Below are positions 8,813 to 16,820 of a stretch of DNA of 64,000 nucleotides, one piece after another. The DNA is from Streptomyces sp. CGMCC 4.7035 (lineage in GTDB: Bacteria; Actinomycetota; Actinomycetes; Streptomycetales; Streptomycetaceae): contig NZ_CP134053.1 of the NCBI RefSeq assembly GCF_031583065.1, positions 2,852,001-2,916,000 of the forward strand, in the 5' to 3' direction. Each line of letters begins with the position of its first letter. Position 1 is the stretch's first letter. Made by a program: the position numbers and the translations under genes. The notes beneath the pieces are model-generated. The model saw only the letters and a list, made by a program, of their open reading frames with translations, did not search any database and had not been told where the DNA came from.

Positions 8813-9505
8813 TCAGCGGCTCGTGTCGGCGTCGCCGTCGTCATGGGAAGAACGCCGCGGTCTCCTGCCGCCCGGCGCGGAGTCGTCCCCTTGCTCTTGC
8901 AACAACTCAAGGAGTGCGGCATCCGCTCTTCTCTGATCTTCCTTCGTCAGCTCGACCGGTGCGTTGTTGTAGACGGTGTAGCGATCCGGATCGATGATGT
9001 TGGCGGCCCGCAGGGTGAACGTCAGCAGGCGGCGCCACCCCTTGCGGTGGCCGACTCTTGCCTGCAGCTGGACCTTGTAGTCACGGGCTTCCGGCATGAA
9101 CCCGGAAAAGGGTGCCTCGAACTCGATGAAGAGTTGTTGCGCTTCTCTTCCGGGCACGACGAAGCCGGCGGGCAGTCTCGCGTCCTCGTCCGGCCCCGGC
9201 TGAAGACGGGACGGTGAGGACACCCACAGCAGCGGCAGGTGAGAAGCGGGCTCGTCGGGGAAGGTCAGGATGAGGTCCTGCACGACGATCGGCTTGGGGC
9301 CGGTGTTGTGAAGGACGAGCGGGAGCCGCAGGCGGGCCGTGGACGAGTGAATGATCGCTGCGAAGGCGTGAGGCTCCCAGGTCTTCAGGCGTCCTTGTCT
9401 GGCGTTGAGCCACCAGAACGACGCGACGGTGAAGAGCAGTGCGCAGACCGACACCACGCCGGCGCCTGTGAGTGATGAGGACACGGCCTGCTCGGTCGCG
9501 GTCAT
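8813..9505 (-). CDS. membrane-anchored protein of unknown function
   Basis: 230 aa. One N-terminal membrane segment (GAGVVSVCALLFTVASFWW) is followed by a soluble part rich in beta-strand pattern (LRLPLVLHNTGPKPIVVQDL and similar), then a charged, probably disordered tail. The domain resembles small actinobacterial proteins that carry one helix and a beta-sandwich, but I do not recognise a named family. It sits alone between the two ring-cleavage clusters. ATG 9505 is chosen; GTG 9517 is an in-frame alternative. Confidence 0.6.
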   Translation of the reverse strand: MTATEQAVSSSLTGAGVVSVCALLFTVASFWWLNARQGRLKTWEPHAFAAIIHSSTARLRLPLVLHNTGPKPIVVQDLILTFPDEPASHLPLLWVSSPSRLQPGPDEDARLPAGFVVPGREAQQLFIEFEAPFSGFMPEARDYKVQLQARVGHRKGWRRLLTFTLRAANIIDPDRYTVYNNAPVELTKEDQRRADAALLELLQEQGDDSAPGGRRPRRSSHDDGDADTSR

Positions 9506-9645
9506 CAGCGGAACCACAGATCCAGTGTGTCAGCCCGGGCGCGGGCTCGCTAACAGGACCAGGGTCCTGTGCCGCCTGCGCGCAGCAGACGGCCGGCACG
9601 ACGCTCATGCCTGTCACGGGTGGCTGCTACGGCGCTCAGCCCACG

Positions 9646-9999
9646 TCACGAGCCGCCACCGGCAAGGAGCACGAGATACCAGGCGACCAGTGCCGCGCAC
9701 GCCACGGCGGGGACGAGTTTTGGCGGCCCGTCTCCTTTGCGCACGTGCGTGGTCACGGCACCGGCGAGGAGCAGAAGGAGGCCGAGGCCGGCCAGCTCTC
9801 CGAACAGCGGCAGGACCGGGCCGGTCGCCACGCCTGTGGCGCCTGCCAGCTCCAGCGCACCGATCAGCCGGTAGGCCGAGGTGGTGAAGCCGGCGTGGGC
9901 GGCCAGCTCGGGCATCGGGCCGAGGGCCAGGATCTTGGCCACGCCCAGCAGGGCGAAGATCAGCACGATCGGACAGGCAAGGGCGGCGGAGAGGCTCAT
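9646..9999 (-). CDS. DoxX-family small membrane protein, cluster 2
   Basis: 117 aa with four hydrophobic segments. VLIFALLGVAKILALGPMPE and YRLIGALELAGATGVATG match the family motifs seen in the 4592-4942 product. Its start overlaps the acetoacetyl-CoA synthetase stop (ATGA at 9999-9996), making it the last gene of operon 2. The same pairing of CoA ligase then DoxX by a four-base overlap is found in cluster 1, which supports a conserved functional link. Role unknown. Confidence 0.75.
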   Translation of the reverse strand: MSLSAALACPIVLIFALLGVAKILALGPMPELAAHAGFTTSAYRLIGALELAGATGVATGPVLPLFGELAGLGLLLLLAGAVTTHVRKGDGPPKLVPAVACAALVAWYLVLLAGGGS

Positions 10000-12029
10000 G
10001 AGGCGTTTTTGACGGTGTGCGGGTGACGGGCCTGGCGGCGTTCGGCTCCCAGGTCGGCGAAGTAGGCGACGAGGTCGGGGTTGTCGACGGCGGAGGGATG
10101 GAGGACCTGCTCGGCGGGCGCGCCCTGGAGCAGGCGCTTGACGGGGACCTCGAGTTTCTTGCCGGTCCTGGTGTGCGGGATGGCCGGTACGGCGAGGATC
10201 TCGTCGGGGACGTGGCGGGGTGAGGCGCCGGTGCGGAGGGCGTCGCGGATCTTCTCCCGCAGGGCGTCGTCCAGCGTGACTCCGGGCGCGGGGACGACGA
10301 ACAGGGGCATCCAGTAGCCGCCGTCGGGCTCCTCCGCGCCGATGACGAGGGCCTCGGTGATCTCGGGGAGGCGTTCGACGATGTCGTGGATGTCGGCGCT
10401 GCCCAGGCGTACGCCGTTGCGGTTGAGGGTGGCGTCGGAGCGGCCGTGCACGATCACCGAGCCGTGGGAGGTGAGGGTGATCCAGTCGCCGTGCCGCCAC
10501 ACGCCCGGGTAGGCGGTGAAGTAGGCGTCGCGGTAGCGGCTGCCGTCGGGGTCGTTCCAGAAGTACAGCGGCATGGAGGGCATCGGGCGGGTGACGACCA
10601 GTTCGCCGACCTGGTCGACGACCGGCCGTCCCGCGCCGTCGTACGCCGCGAGCGCCACGCCGAGGTTGGGGGCCGACAGCTCACCCGCCCACACCGGGGT
10701 GGTGGGGGCGCTGCCGGCGAAGGCGGAGACGATGTCGGTGCCGCCGCTGGTGGAGGCCAGCTGGATACCGGCGCCCACGTGGTCGCGGACCCAGCGGTAG
10801 GCGGAGGCGGGCAGGGTGGAGCCGGTGCTGCCGATGGCGCGGACGGCCGACAGGTCGTGCACGGAGGGTTCGATGCCCAGCTTGGCCATGGCCAGCAGGT
10901 ACTGGGGGCTGGTGCCGAAGACGGTGACCCTGTGGCGGGCCGCCAGCTCCCACAGGACGTCCGGGCGAGCCACCGGCGCGGGGCTGCCGTCGTAGGTGCA
11001 GGTGGTGGCGCCGGTCAGCAGGGTGGAGACGACGAGGTTCCACATCATCCAGTGGGTGGTGGTGTACCACAGCAGGCGGTCGCCGACGCCCAGGTCGCTG
11101 TGCAGGCCCAAGGTCTTGAGGTGCTCCAGCAGGACGCCGCCGTGGCCGTGGACAATGCCCTTGGGCAGGCCGGTGGTGCCGGAGGAGAAGACGATCCACA
11201 GCGGGTGGTCGAACGGCACCGGAGTGATCCCGAGGTACTCGGTGCGGCCGGCCGCGTCCTCCCAGGGAACCGTCAGGCCCGCGGCCCGGGTCTCGGACCA
11301 CGCAAGGCCCAGGTGATCCACGGCAACCGTGGCCTTGAGCGTGGGAAGGGCGTCGGCCAGTTCGAGGGAAGCGGCGCGGCGGTCGTGGCGGGTGCCGTTG
11401 AAGAGGTAGCCGTCCGCCGTGATGAGCACCGTGGGTTCGAGCTGGGCGAAGCGGTCAGCGGCGGCCCCCGGCGCGTAGTCCTGGCCGCACACCGACCACA
11501 CCGCGCCCAGGCTGGCCGCGGCGAGGAAGGCGATGACGGCGTGGGGCGCGTTGGGCAGGTAGCCGACCACCCTGTCGCCCTGTCCGACGCCCAGGTCGCG
11601 CAGGGTGGCGGCGACGGAGGCGACCTGGGCGCGCAGCTGTCGTCCCGTGATCTCGTAGGCGGCTCCGGTCTCGTCCAGCGCGGTGATCGCGGGTGCGTCC
11701 GGGTGCAGGTTGCGCAGGGCGTGGTGGGCGTAGTTGAGGGTGGCGCCGGGGAACCAGCGGGCGCCGGGCATGGTCTCCTCGGCCAGCACGCGCTCGTACG
11801 GTGTGGCGGCGTCGATGTCGAAGTACTCCCACACCGCTGCCCAGAAGCCTTCCAGGTCGGTGACGGACCAGTGGTGCAGGGCCTGGTAGTCGGTGGGGTC
11901 CTGGATGCCGTCGGCGCCCTGGTGCCGGGCGGCCCAGCGGGCGAAGTCCGCGATGCGGCTGCCGGCGGCCGCTTGGAGGTCGGGCGGAAGGAAGGGCTCC
12001 GGACAAGGCGTGGCGTGCGGGGTGGTCAT
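9996..12029 (-). CDS. acetoacetyl-CoA synthetase
   Basis: 677 aa, ANL superfamily with the long N-terminal part typical of acetoacetate-CoA ligases. Family signatures are LNYAHHALR near residue 95, FSSGTTGLPKGIVHGHGG near 275, LLWYTTTHWMMWNLVVSTLL near 320, HGRSDATLNRNGVRLGSADI near 525 and HTRTGKKLEVPVKRLL near the C-terminus. It forms acetoacetyl-CoA from acetoacetate, ATP and CoA. GAGGAA lies 10 bases before ATG 12029, which is 17 bases after the stop of the hydroxylase gene. Its place beside an FAH-type hydrolase suggests the ring-cleavage route yields acetoacetate or a related 3-oxo acid that is activated here. Confidence 0.87.
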   Translation of the reverse strand: MTTPHATPCPEPFLPPDLQAAAGSRIADFARWAARHQGADGIQDPTDYQALHHWSVTDLEGFWAAVWEYFDIDAATPYERVLAEETMPGARWFPGATLNYAHHALRNLHPDAPAITALDETGAAYEITGRQLRAQVASVAATLRDLGVGQGDRVVGYLPNAPHAVIAFLAAASLGAVWSVCGQDYAPGAAADRFAQLEPTVLITADGYLFNGTRHDRRAASLELADALPTLKATVAVDHLGLAWSETRAAGLTVPWEDAAGRTEYLGITPVPFDHPLWIVFSSGTTGLPKGIVHGHGGVLLEHLKTLGLHSDLGVGDRLLWYTTTHWMMWNLVVSTLLTGATTCTYDGSPAPVARPDVLWELAARHRVTVFGTSPQYLLAMAKLGIEPSVHDLSAVRAIGSTGSTLPASAYRWVRDHVGAGIQLASTSGGTDIVSAFAGSAPTTPVWAGELSAPNLGVALAAYDGAGRPVVDQVGELVVTRPMPSMPLYFWNDPDGSRYRDAYFTAYPGVWRHGDWITLTSHGSVIVHGRSDATLNRNGVRLGSADIHDIVERLPEITEALVIGAEEPDGGYWMPLFVVPAPGVTLDDALREKIRDALRTGASPRHVPDEILAVPAIPHTRTGKKLEVPVKRLLQGAPAEQVLHPSAVDNPDLVAYFADLGAERRQARHPHTVKNAS

Positions 12030-12045
12030 GGTCTGGTGTTCCTCG

Positions 12046-13659
12046 TCAGGGTGCGGGCGGGGCTTCGGCGGGGCGGCGGGCCGTGTGCAGCAGGGGAGCC
12101 CAGGCGGCGGCGTCGGTGAAGTGGCCGGTGCCGGTGGGGACGGTGTCCAGTACGACGCGGTCGGGGCGCAGCAGGGCGGCGTCGGCCCGGCCGCGTGCCA
12201 GCCAGGCGGCCAGGGTGCCGTCGTCGTCCAGGTCGTCGACATGGATCACGGAGGCGTCCAGGGCCGTGGCCACGCCCGTCATGCGCGAGGTGGGCGGCAC
12301 AGCGGTCAGGAGGGCGAAGGAGTCCCCGAGGATGTCGTCGAGGCGCTCTCGCCTGCCGTCGTACAGCACCCAGGGTTGTGGGCAGAAGGTGCCGGCCAGT
12401 GAACGGCCGGTCAGCCGGGATCGGCGCCGTACCAGCGGATTGGCGGTCAGCGCGGGGCTGAGGTCGCGGCTCACCGCTGCGGTCACGCCGGGGAGGCGGC
12501 AGGCCGCGCCCACCACGGCCCGGCGGATGGCCGCACCGCGGTCCTGCCCGCCGGTCATGGCCCAGCCGACGGCGACCGCGACACGGATCACGTGGCGAGC
12601 GTGCGGCTTGCGCTCCTGCTGGTAGGTGTCCAGCAGTCGGTCGTCTGCGCCCTGCTGAAGGACGCGGGCGAGTTTCCAGGTGAGGTTGCGGGCGTCGCGC
12701 AGGCCCGCGCACAGGCCCTGCCCGATGAAGGGCGGGGTGAGGTGGGCCGCGTCGCCCAGCAGGAAGACGCGTCCCCGGCGCCACCGGTCGGCGAGACGGG
12801 CCCGGAAGGTGTACCGCGCCTGCCGGATCACCTCGAAGTCGTCGCCCCCGTGGGCAGCGGACGGCAGGTCGACCCAGGGGGCGACCAGCTCGTGCAGCTG
12901 CTCCAGCCCTTCCGGGCCGTCCAAGGGCTCACCCTCGGCCAGCCGGAACTCCCAGCGGTAGCGGTCCTCGCCGACTCGCATGAAGGTGGCCGGCCGGGTG
13001 GGGCAGCAGATCTGCTCGGCGCCTTCCCAGGTGCGCACCGGGAGGCTGGTGCGTACGTCGACGACCCGCCAGCTCTCCTCGAAGTGCAGGTCCTCCCATA
13101 CGGCGCCGATGGCGTCGCGGGTGAGGCTGCCGGCGCCGTCGCAGCCGAGGACCGCATCGGCCCACACGTGCTCGTCCTCGTTGCTGCCGTCGCGGCGGAA
13201 GGTCACCCGCACCGGACCCGGGGCAGCGGGCGATCCGTCGCTGGCCTGGGTGACGGACACGACCTCCACCCCGCCCCGCAGCTCGCACTCGGGGCGGCGG
13301 TCCAGGGCGTCGCGCAGCAGCCGTTCCAGCTCCGGCTGGTCGAACATGCTGGTCTGCGGGAAGCCGTGGTGGCCGTGCAGGGACCGCGGGAACTCGGCGA
13401 TCACGCGACGCCGGGCGTCCAGCAGCCGCAACCCGGGCGCCGGCCGGGCGAGGGTGGCGAACTCCTCGTGGACGCCGACACTCTGCAGGATCCGGCGAAC
13501 CTCGTCGTCCACGACGACGGCGCGCGGCAGCGGGTAGACGTCCCGGTGACGTTCGAGGAGCAGGCTGCGCACCCCGTACCGGGCGAGCAGGAGCGCGGCC
13601 GTGACGCCCACGGGTCCGGCACCGATGATGACCACCGGCCTCCTGGCTGCGGCGCTCAC
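12046..13659 (-). CDS. FAD-dependent aromatic hydroxylase (MhpA-like)
   Basis: 537 aa. VVIIGAGPVGVTAALLLARY at residues 9-28 is the FAD GxGxxG motif. VLGCDGAGSLTRDAIG near 175 is the DG motif and RVFLLGDAAHLTPPFIGQGL near 285 is the GD motif. The C-terminal part fits the thioredoxin-like domain of 3-(3-hydroxyphenyl)propionate hydroxylases and related enzymes. GTG 13659 overlaps the TGA of the preceding FAH gene (GTGA), so the genes are coupled. It should supply the diol for the dioxygenase at 14591-15736. It is more like MhpA, while the cluster 1 enzyme is PheA/TfdB-like. Confidence 0.85.
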   Translation of the reverse strand: MSAAARRPVVIIGAGPVGVTAALLLARYGVRSLLLERHRDVYPLPRAVVVDDEVRRILQSVGVHEEFATLARPAPGLRLLDARRRVIAEFPRSLHGHHGFPQTSMFDQPELERLLRDALDRRPECELRGGVEVVSVTQASDGSPAAPGPVRVTFRRDGSNEDEHVWADAVLGCDGAGSLTRDAIGAVWEDLHFEESWRVVDVRTSLPVRTWEGAEQICCPTRPATFMRVGEDRYRWEFRLAEGEPLDGPEGLEQLHELVAPWVDLPSAAHGGDDFEVIRQARYTFRARLADRWRRGRVFLLGDAAHLTPPFIGQGLCAGLRDARNLTWKLARVLQQGADDRLLDTYQQERKPHARHVIRVAVAVGWAMTGGQDRGAAIRRAVVGAACRLPGVTAAVSRDLSPALTANPLVRRRSRLTGRSLAGTFCPQPWVLYDGRRERLDDILGDSFALLTAVPPTSRMTGVATALDASVIHVDDLDDDGTLAAWLARGRADAALLRPDRVVLDTVPTGTGHFTDAAAWAPLLHTARRPAEAPPAP

Positions 13660-14594
13660 CTCGCGTCCGCCACAGCGGTCCGCTGCTCACCCAGGTCGAT
13701 CCGCCCGTCGGGGGTGGCGATCGTGGCGGTGACGAGGTCACCGTCGTGCAGGTAGAGGGGGTTCTTGGCCTGGCCCTTGAAGAAAGCCTTCCACTTCAGT
13801 GCGGGCGGCAGCAGGGCGGCGATCTTCTCGACGGGCTTGGGCGGGGCCTTCAGGGCGGTGCCGCCGGGTGTGCCGGTGAGCAGCAGGTCGCCCGGGTCGA
13901 GGGTCTGGAAGCGGGCGAGCAACGTGAGCGCCTGCGCCGGTCGTACGATCATGTCGGCGAGGGTGCGGTCCTGGCGCGGTACGCCGTTGACCGACAGCCG
14001 CAGCCGCAGGTCGATCAGACGGGCGAAGTCCTCGGGCTCCAGCAGGGCCAGGTACGGACCCGTCGGCGTGAACGTCGGGTAGGACTTGCTCTCGTAGAAC
14101 TGCGTCTTGGTCAGCTGGACGTCGCGGGCGCTGACGTCGTTGGTGAGGACGAGCCCGGCGACGTAACGCGGCAGGTCCCGCTCCTCCACGACGGTGCCCA
14201 CCGGCAGCGGCGCACCCATGACGAGGCCGAGTTCGACCTCGTAGTCGAGGAACTTCACGTGCGCGGGGCGGACGATCGGCTCGTGCGGACCGCTGACCGA
14301 GCCGGACGCCTTGCGGAAGAAGGTGGGCGGGATGTCACCGGTGAAGCCCGAATCTCGGGCATGGCTACGGTAGTTGACCATCTGTGCGACCACCCGGCAG
14401 GGGGTGGTGACCGGGGGCAGGGCCACCAGGTCGGCGACGGGTGTGCCGCTGTCGTCGGAGGCGCCGGCGTCGCGGACCGCGTCCCGGTCGGCGATCAGCT
14501 CGGCGGTGGTGACCGCCTTGGTCTCGATGCGGACGGCGCGCTCGCCCCGGACGGCCCACCAGCCGTCGGGGGTGCGCAGAACGTTGGTGCTCAT
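13656..14594 (-). CDS. fumarylacetoacetate-hydrolase-family protein, cluster 2
   Basis: 312 aa, paralogue of the 1609-2562 product. Shared features are the N-terminal MSxNVLRTPDGWW start, CRVVAQMVNYRSHARDSGF, DYEVELGLVMG (metal-binding Glu), NDVSARDVQLTKTQFYESKS (Asp) and LLTGTPGGTALK. ATG 14594 overlaps the stop of the dioxygenase gene (ATGA), and its own stop overlaps the hydroxylase start. It should hydrolyse the ring-cleavage product; with acetoacetyl-CoA synthetase in the same operon, an acylpyruvate or fumarylacetoacetate-like substrate is plausible but unproven. Confidence 0.85.
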   Translation of the reverse strand: MSTNVLRTPDGWWAVRGERAVRIETKAVTTAELIADRDAVRDAGASDDSGTPVADLVALPPVTTPCRVVAQMVNYRSHARDSGFTGDIPPTFFRKASGSVSGPHEPIVRPAHVKFLDYEVELGLVMGAPLPVGTVVEERDLPRYVAGLVLTNDVSARDVQLTKTQFYESKSYPTFTPTGPYLALLEPEDFARLIDLRLRLSVNGVPRQDRTLADMIVRPAQALTLLARFQTLDPGDLLLTGTPGGTALKAPPKPVEKIAALLPPALKWKAFFKGQAKNPLYLHDGDLVTATIATPDGRIDLGEQRTAVADAR

Positions 14595-15736
14595 GAGCTC
14601 ATCGCTTTCATCAGGCCCAGCAGGCGTGCGGGGTCGAGTTCGTTGTCGCCGCGCAGGGCCGTCATGACCTCGCGGAGCTTGGCGGGGGAGGGGTTGGCGC
14701 CCAGGAAGTCGCGGGTGACCGGCGGCCCCCACTGCGCGAGACCGCTCGCCGACATCGGCGCCCAGCCGGGTTCGAGGTCGCAGGAGAAAAGGTCGCCGTC
14801 GGCGAAGTGCTCCAGCATGAAGCGGTCGGGGTCGCGCCAGTAGTCGAAGAGCTGGCTGCCCTGGATGTGCCGGCCGATGCCCCAGCTGCGCCGGTAGCCG
14901 CGCTCGGCCAGGTACTCCCCGCCGGCGGCGATCGCGTCGAGGTCGGTGACCTGGTAGGCGGAGTGGACGTAGCCGGTGCCCGGCCCGAGGTGCAGGGCGA
15001 GGGTGTGGTGGTCCACGGGCGTGCTGCCCTGGTCGCAGCGGATGAAGGCCATGGTCGGCCCGCGCTGGCGCTGCCCGTCCAGGAAGAGGAAGTCGGACAC
15101 GATCATCCCCAGGGTGTCCAGGTACCAGTCCAGGGCCCGTATGAACACCCGTGTCTCCAGCACCACGTGCCCGAGCCGCTGAATACGCGACGGCTCGCGG
15201 GGCGGCCGCTGGGTGGCGTTCGTACGACGGCCTTGGACTCCGGTGTTGATGATCAGGGGCTGCTGCCCGGGCAGAGCGGGCAGATGCTCGGCGCAGTGCA
15301 CGACCCGGACCGGGAAGCCGGAGGGATCGAGCAGGGTGACCGACTGTCCGCCGCCGGGTACGTCGATGTCCCGGACCTCACTACCGGTCGCGCGGGCGAG
15401 TCGGTCCAGATCGCCCCGTTCGGCCGCGCGGAACGCCGGCCCGATGAAGCGGGATGCCGACCCGCGGCGGATGACCATGCAGGGGGAGCCCGCGAAGGTG
15501 CCGCGCAGCCACAGTTCCCGCTCGGTGCGGGCGGCGACGGCGAATCCGAAGTCACGGGCGAACACCTCGGCCCGGTCCAGGTCGGGCTTCTCGAACTCCA
15601 GCCAGGCCAGATCCGCAACCTTGATCACCGGATTCCGGGCTCGTCCGGGGTGTTCACCGCGCAGGGCGCCCTGCTCACTGTGGAGGTCCTGGTGGGCCGT
15701 CAGAGGACCGCCCTTGTTAACGGGGATGTGGGACAT
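14591..15736 (-). CDS. VOC-family extradiol ring-cleavage dioxygenase, cluster 2
   Basis: 381 aa, paralogue of the 7305-8459 product and first gene of operon 2. The iron ligands are H190 (LGHVVLETR), H258 (YVHSAYQVTD) and E309 (DRFMLEHFADGD). GGAGG sits 7 bases before ATG 15736. The shared N-terminal HSEQGALRGEHPGRA motif and the near-identical C-terminus (ASGLAQWGPPxTRDFLG) show recent common ancestry of the two dioxygenases, while the flanking hydroxylases differ. It cleaves a dihydroxylated aromatic ring; substrate not deducible. Confidence 0.87.
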   Translation of the reverse strand: MSHIPVNKGGPLTAHQDLHSEQGALRGEHPGRARNPVIKVADLAWLEFEKPDLDRAEVFARDFGFAVAARTERELWLRGTFAGSPCMVIRRGSASRFIGPAFRAAERGDLDRLARATGSEVRDIDVPGGGQSVTLLDPSGFPVRVVHCAEHLPALPGQQPLIINTGVQGRRTNATQRPPREPSRIQRLGHVVLETRVFIRALDWYLDTLGMIVSDFLFLDGQRQRGPTMAFIRCDQGSTPVDHHTLALHLGPGTGYVHSAYQVTDLDAIAAGGEYLAERGYRRSWGIGRHIQGSQLFDYWRDPDRFMLEHFADGDLFSCDLEPGWAPMSASGLAQWGPPVTRDFLGANPSPAKLREVMTALRGDNELDPARLLGLMKAMSS

Positions 15737-15874
15737 GGTGTCCTCCAAGCAACACTGCCGTAATGAGGAAATCATCAACTCTGCCGTTTCTTGTCGTCAA
15801 TAGATGCAGCCCAAATAATTGAGGATCTCATCAGTAATGGCAGTGTCATCGTTGCGGCGGTTACACTGGGCCGT
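15737..15874. promoter_or_regulatory. divergent promoter region with two TetR-type operator candidates, cluster 2
   Basis: Two 14-base palindromes share the arms TGAGGA and TCATCA: 15764-15777 (TGAGGAAATCATCA) and 15820-15833 (TGAGGATCTCATCA), 56 bases apart. The right arm is identical to that of the two sites at 1482 and 1531 in cluster 1. TACACT at 15862-15867 is a good -10 element only 7 bases before the ATG of the TetR gene at 15875, so that mRNA is probably leaderless. GGAGG for the dioxygenase lies at the left end. Confidence 0.55.
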
Positions 15875-16513
15875 ATGCCGACGTCAGCCCCGCCCAAGAA
15901 CCGCTTCGAGCGACGCCGTGCCGAGACCCGTCAGGCGCTCGTCCGTGCGGCCCGGCAGATCCTCGCGGAGACCGGGGACACGAGCGCGAGCATCCAGGCC
16001 ATCGCCGAGCGCGCCGATGTCGGCTTCGGGTCCTTCTACAACCACTTCGAGTCGAAGACGGAGCTGTTCGACGCGGCGGTGACGGACGCCCTGGAGGAGT
16101 TCGGGCAGGTCATCGACGCGCGTGTGGAAGGCATCGACGACCCGGCCGAGCTGGTCGCGGCCGGCTTCCGGCTCACCGCCCGGATGGCCGACTCCCACCC
16201 GGAACTGATGCGGATCCTGCGCGACCGCGGCTTGGTCCACATCCACTCCGACCGCGGCCTCGCCCCACGCGCCCTGCGCGACCTGGAGATCGGCATCGCG
16301 TCGGGCCGTTTCACCTGCGGCAACGCGACCACCGCCCTGTCCGCCCTGGGCGGCACCCTGCTCTCCCTGGTGGCTCTCCGGCTGGACCGCCCGGACCTCG
16401 ACGGCGACGAGGCCGCCTCCGACCTGGCCGAGATGGTCCTGCGCATGCTCGGCCTCGCTGCGGACGACGCCCACGAGGTCACCCGTCGCCCGCTGCCCGG
16501 TCTCGCCCGATGA
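15875..16513 (+). CDS. TetR-family regulator of ring-cleavage operon 2
   Basis: 212 aa. The N-terminal helix-turn-helix spans about residues 12-58 (RRAETRQALVRAARQILAE, SIQAIAERADVGFGSFYNHF). It resembles the regulator at 787-1452 along its length. It is divergent from operon 2. ATG 15875 is chosen because the recognisable TetR sequence begins just after it and a -10 element lies 7 bases upstream; the upstream in-frame extension (from 15791) would run over the second operator. The shared operator pattern suggests that this protein and the 787-1452 regulator may bind each other's sites. Confidence 0.88.
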   Translation: MPTSAPPKNRFERRRAETRQALVRAARQILAETGDTSASIQAIAERADVGFGSFYNHFESKTELFDAAVTDALEEFGQVIDARVEGIDDPAELVAAGFRLTARMADSHPELMRILRDRGLVHIHSDRGLAPRALRDLEIGIASGRFTCGNATTALSALGGTLLSLVALRLDRPDLDGDEAASDLAEMVLRMLGLAADDAHEVTRRPLPGLAR

Positions 16514-16583
16514 CCTCCTGCACCTGAAGCGCGGCCCTTTGTGGTGCTACGCCGGCCGCGACGAGGAATGCGGTTGCCGCGGC

Positions 16584-16712
16584 CTAGATGCTGTCGAGAC
16601 TCGCGTCCGGGTCCTCCCGCAGTTTCCGCCGGGCGGTCGCGAGGATGCGTGTGCGGTTGGAGTGAGCATCCCTGCGCTGCACAGTACGGCCCGGGGTGTC
16701 GGTCGTCTGCAT
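16584..16712 (-). pseudogene. truncated TetR-family regulator (N-terminal 42 codons)
   Basis: ATG 16712 opens a frame that reads like a TetR N-terminus (NRTRILATARRKLREDPDAS, then LDSI) with GAGAGAAAG upstream. It ends at TAG exactly where the first recognition-helix Ala would be expected (LDSI-stop-AAA). Reading through, the similarity fades within about 10 codons into the region next to the TetR gene at 15875-16513. It is a broken regulator gene, probably a former partner of the alcohol dehydrogenase or P450 genes to its right. Confidence 0.5.
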
Positions 16713-16743
16713 GGTTCTTTCTCTCCACGGTTGCCGGAAAGCC

Positions 16744-16779
16744 GTGGGCGCCGGTGCTCCCTCACGCACCGGCGCCCAC
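16744..16779 (-). terminator. terminator hairpin after the 16821 alcohol dehydrogenase
   Basis: A perfect 13-base stem, GTGGGCGCCGGTG at 16744-16756 and CACCGGCGCCCAC at 16767-16779, has a 10-base loop. It lies just past the stop of the minus-strand dehydrogenase gene. No T-run follows, as is common for hairpins in high-GC actinobacteria. Confidence 0.6.
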
Positions 16780-16820
16780 TCACCCCTGCCCAGGGTGGCT
16801 TGTTGTCCTGCTGACGGGCG

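Noticed and set aside
10386..12119. A 577-codon open frame antisense to acetoacetyl-CoA synthetase
   Set aside because: Low-complexity shadow of the well-supported minus-strand gene.
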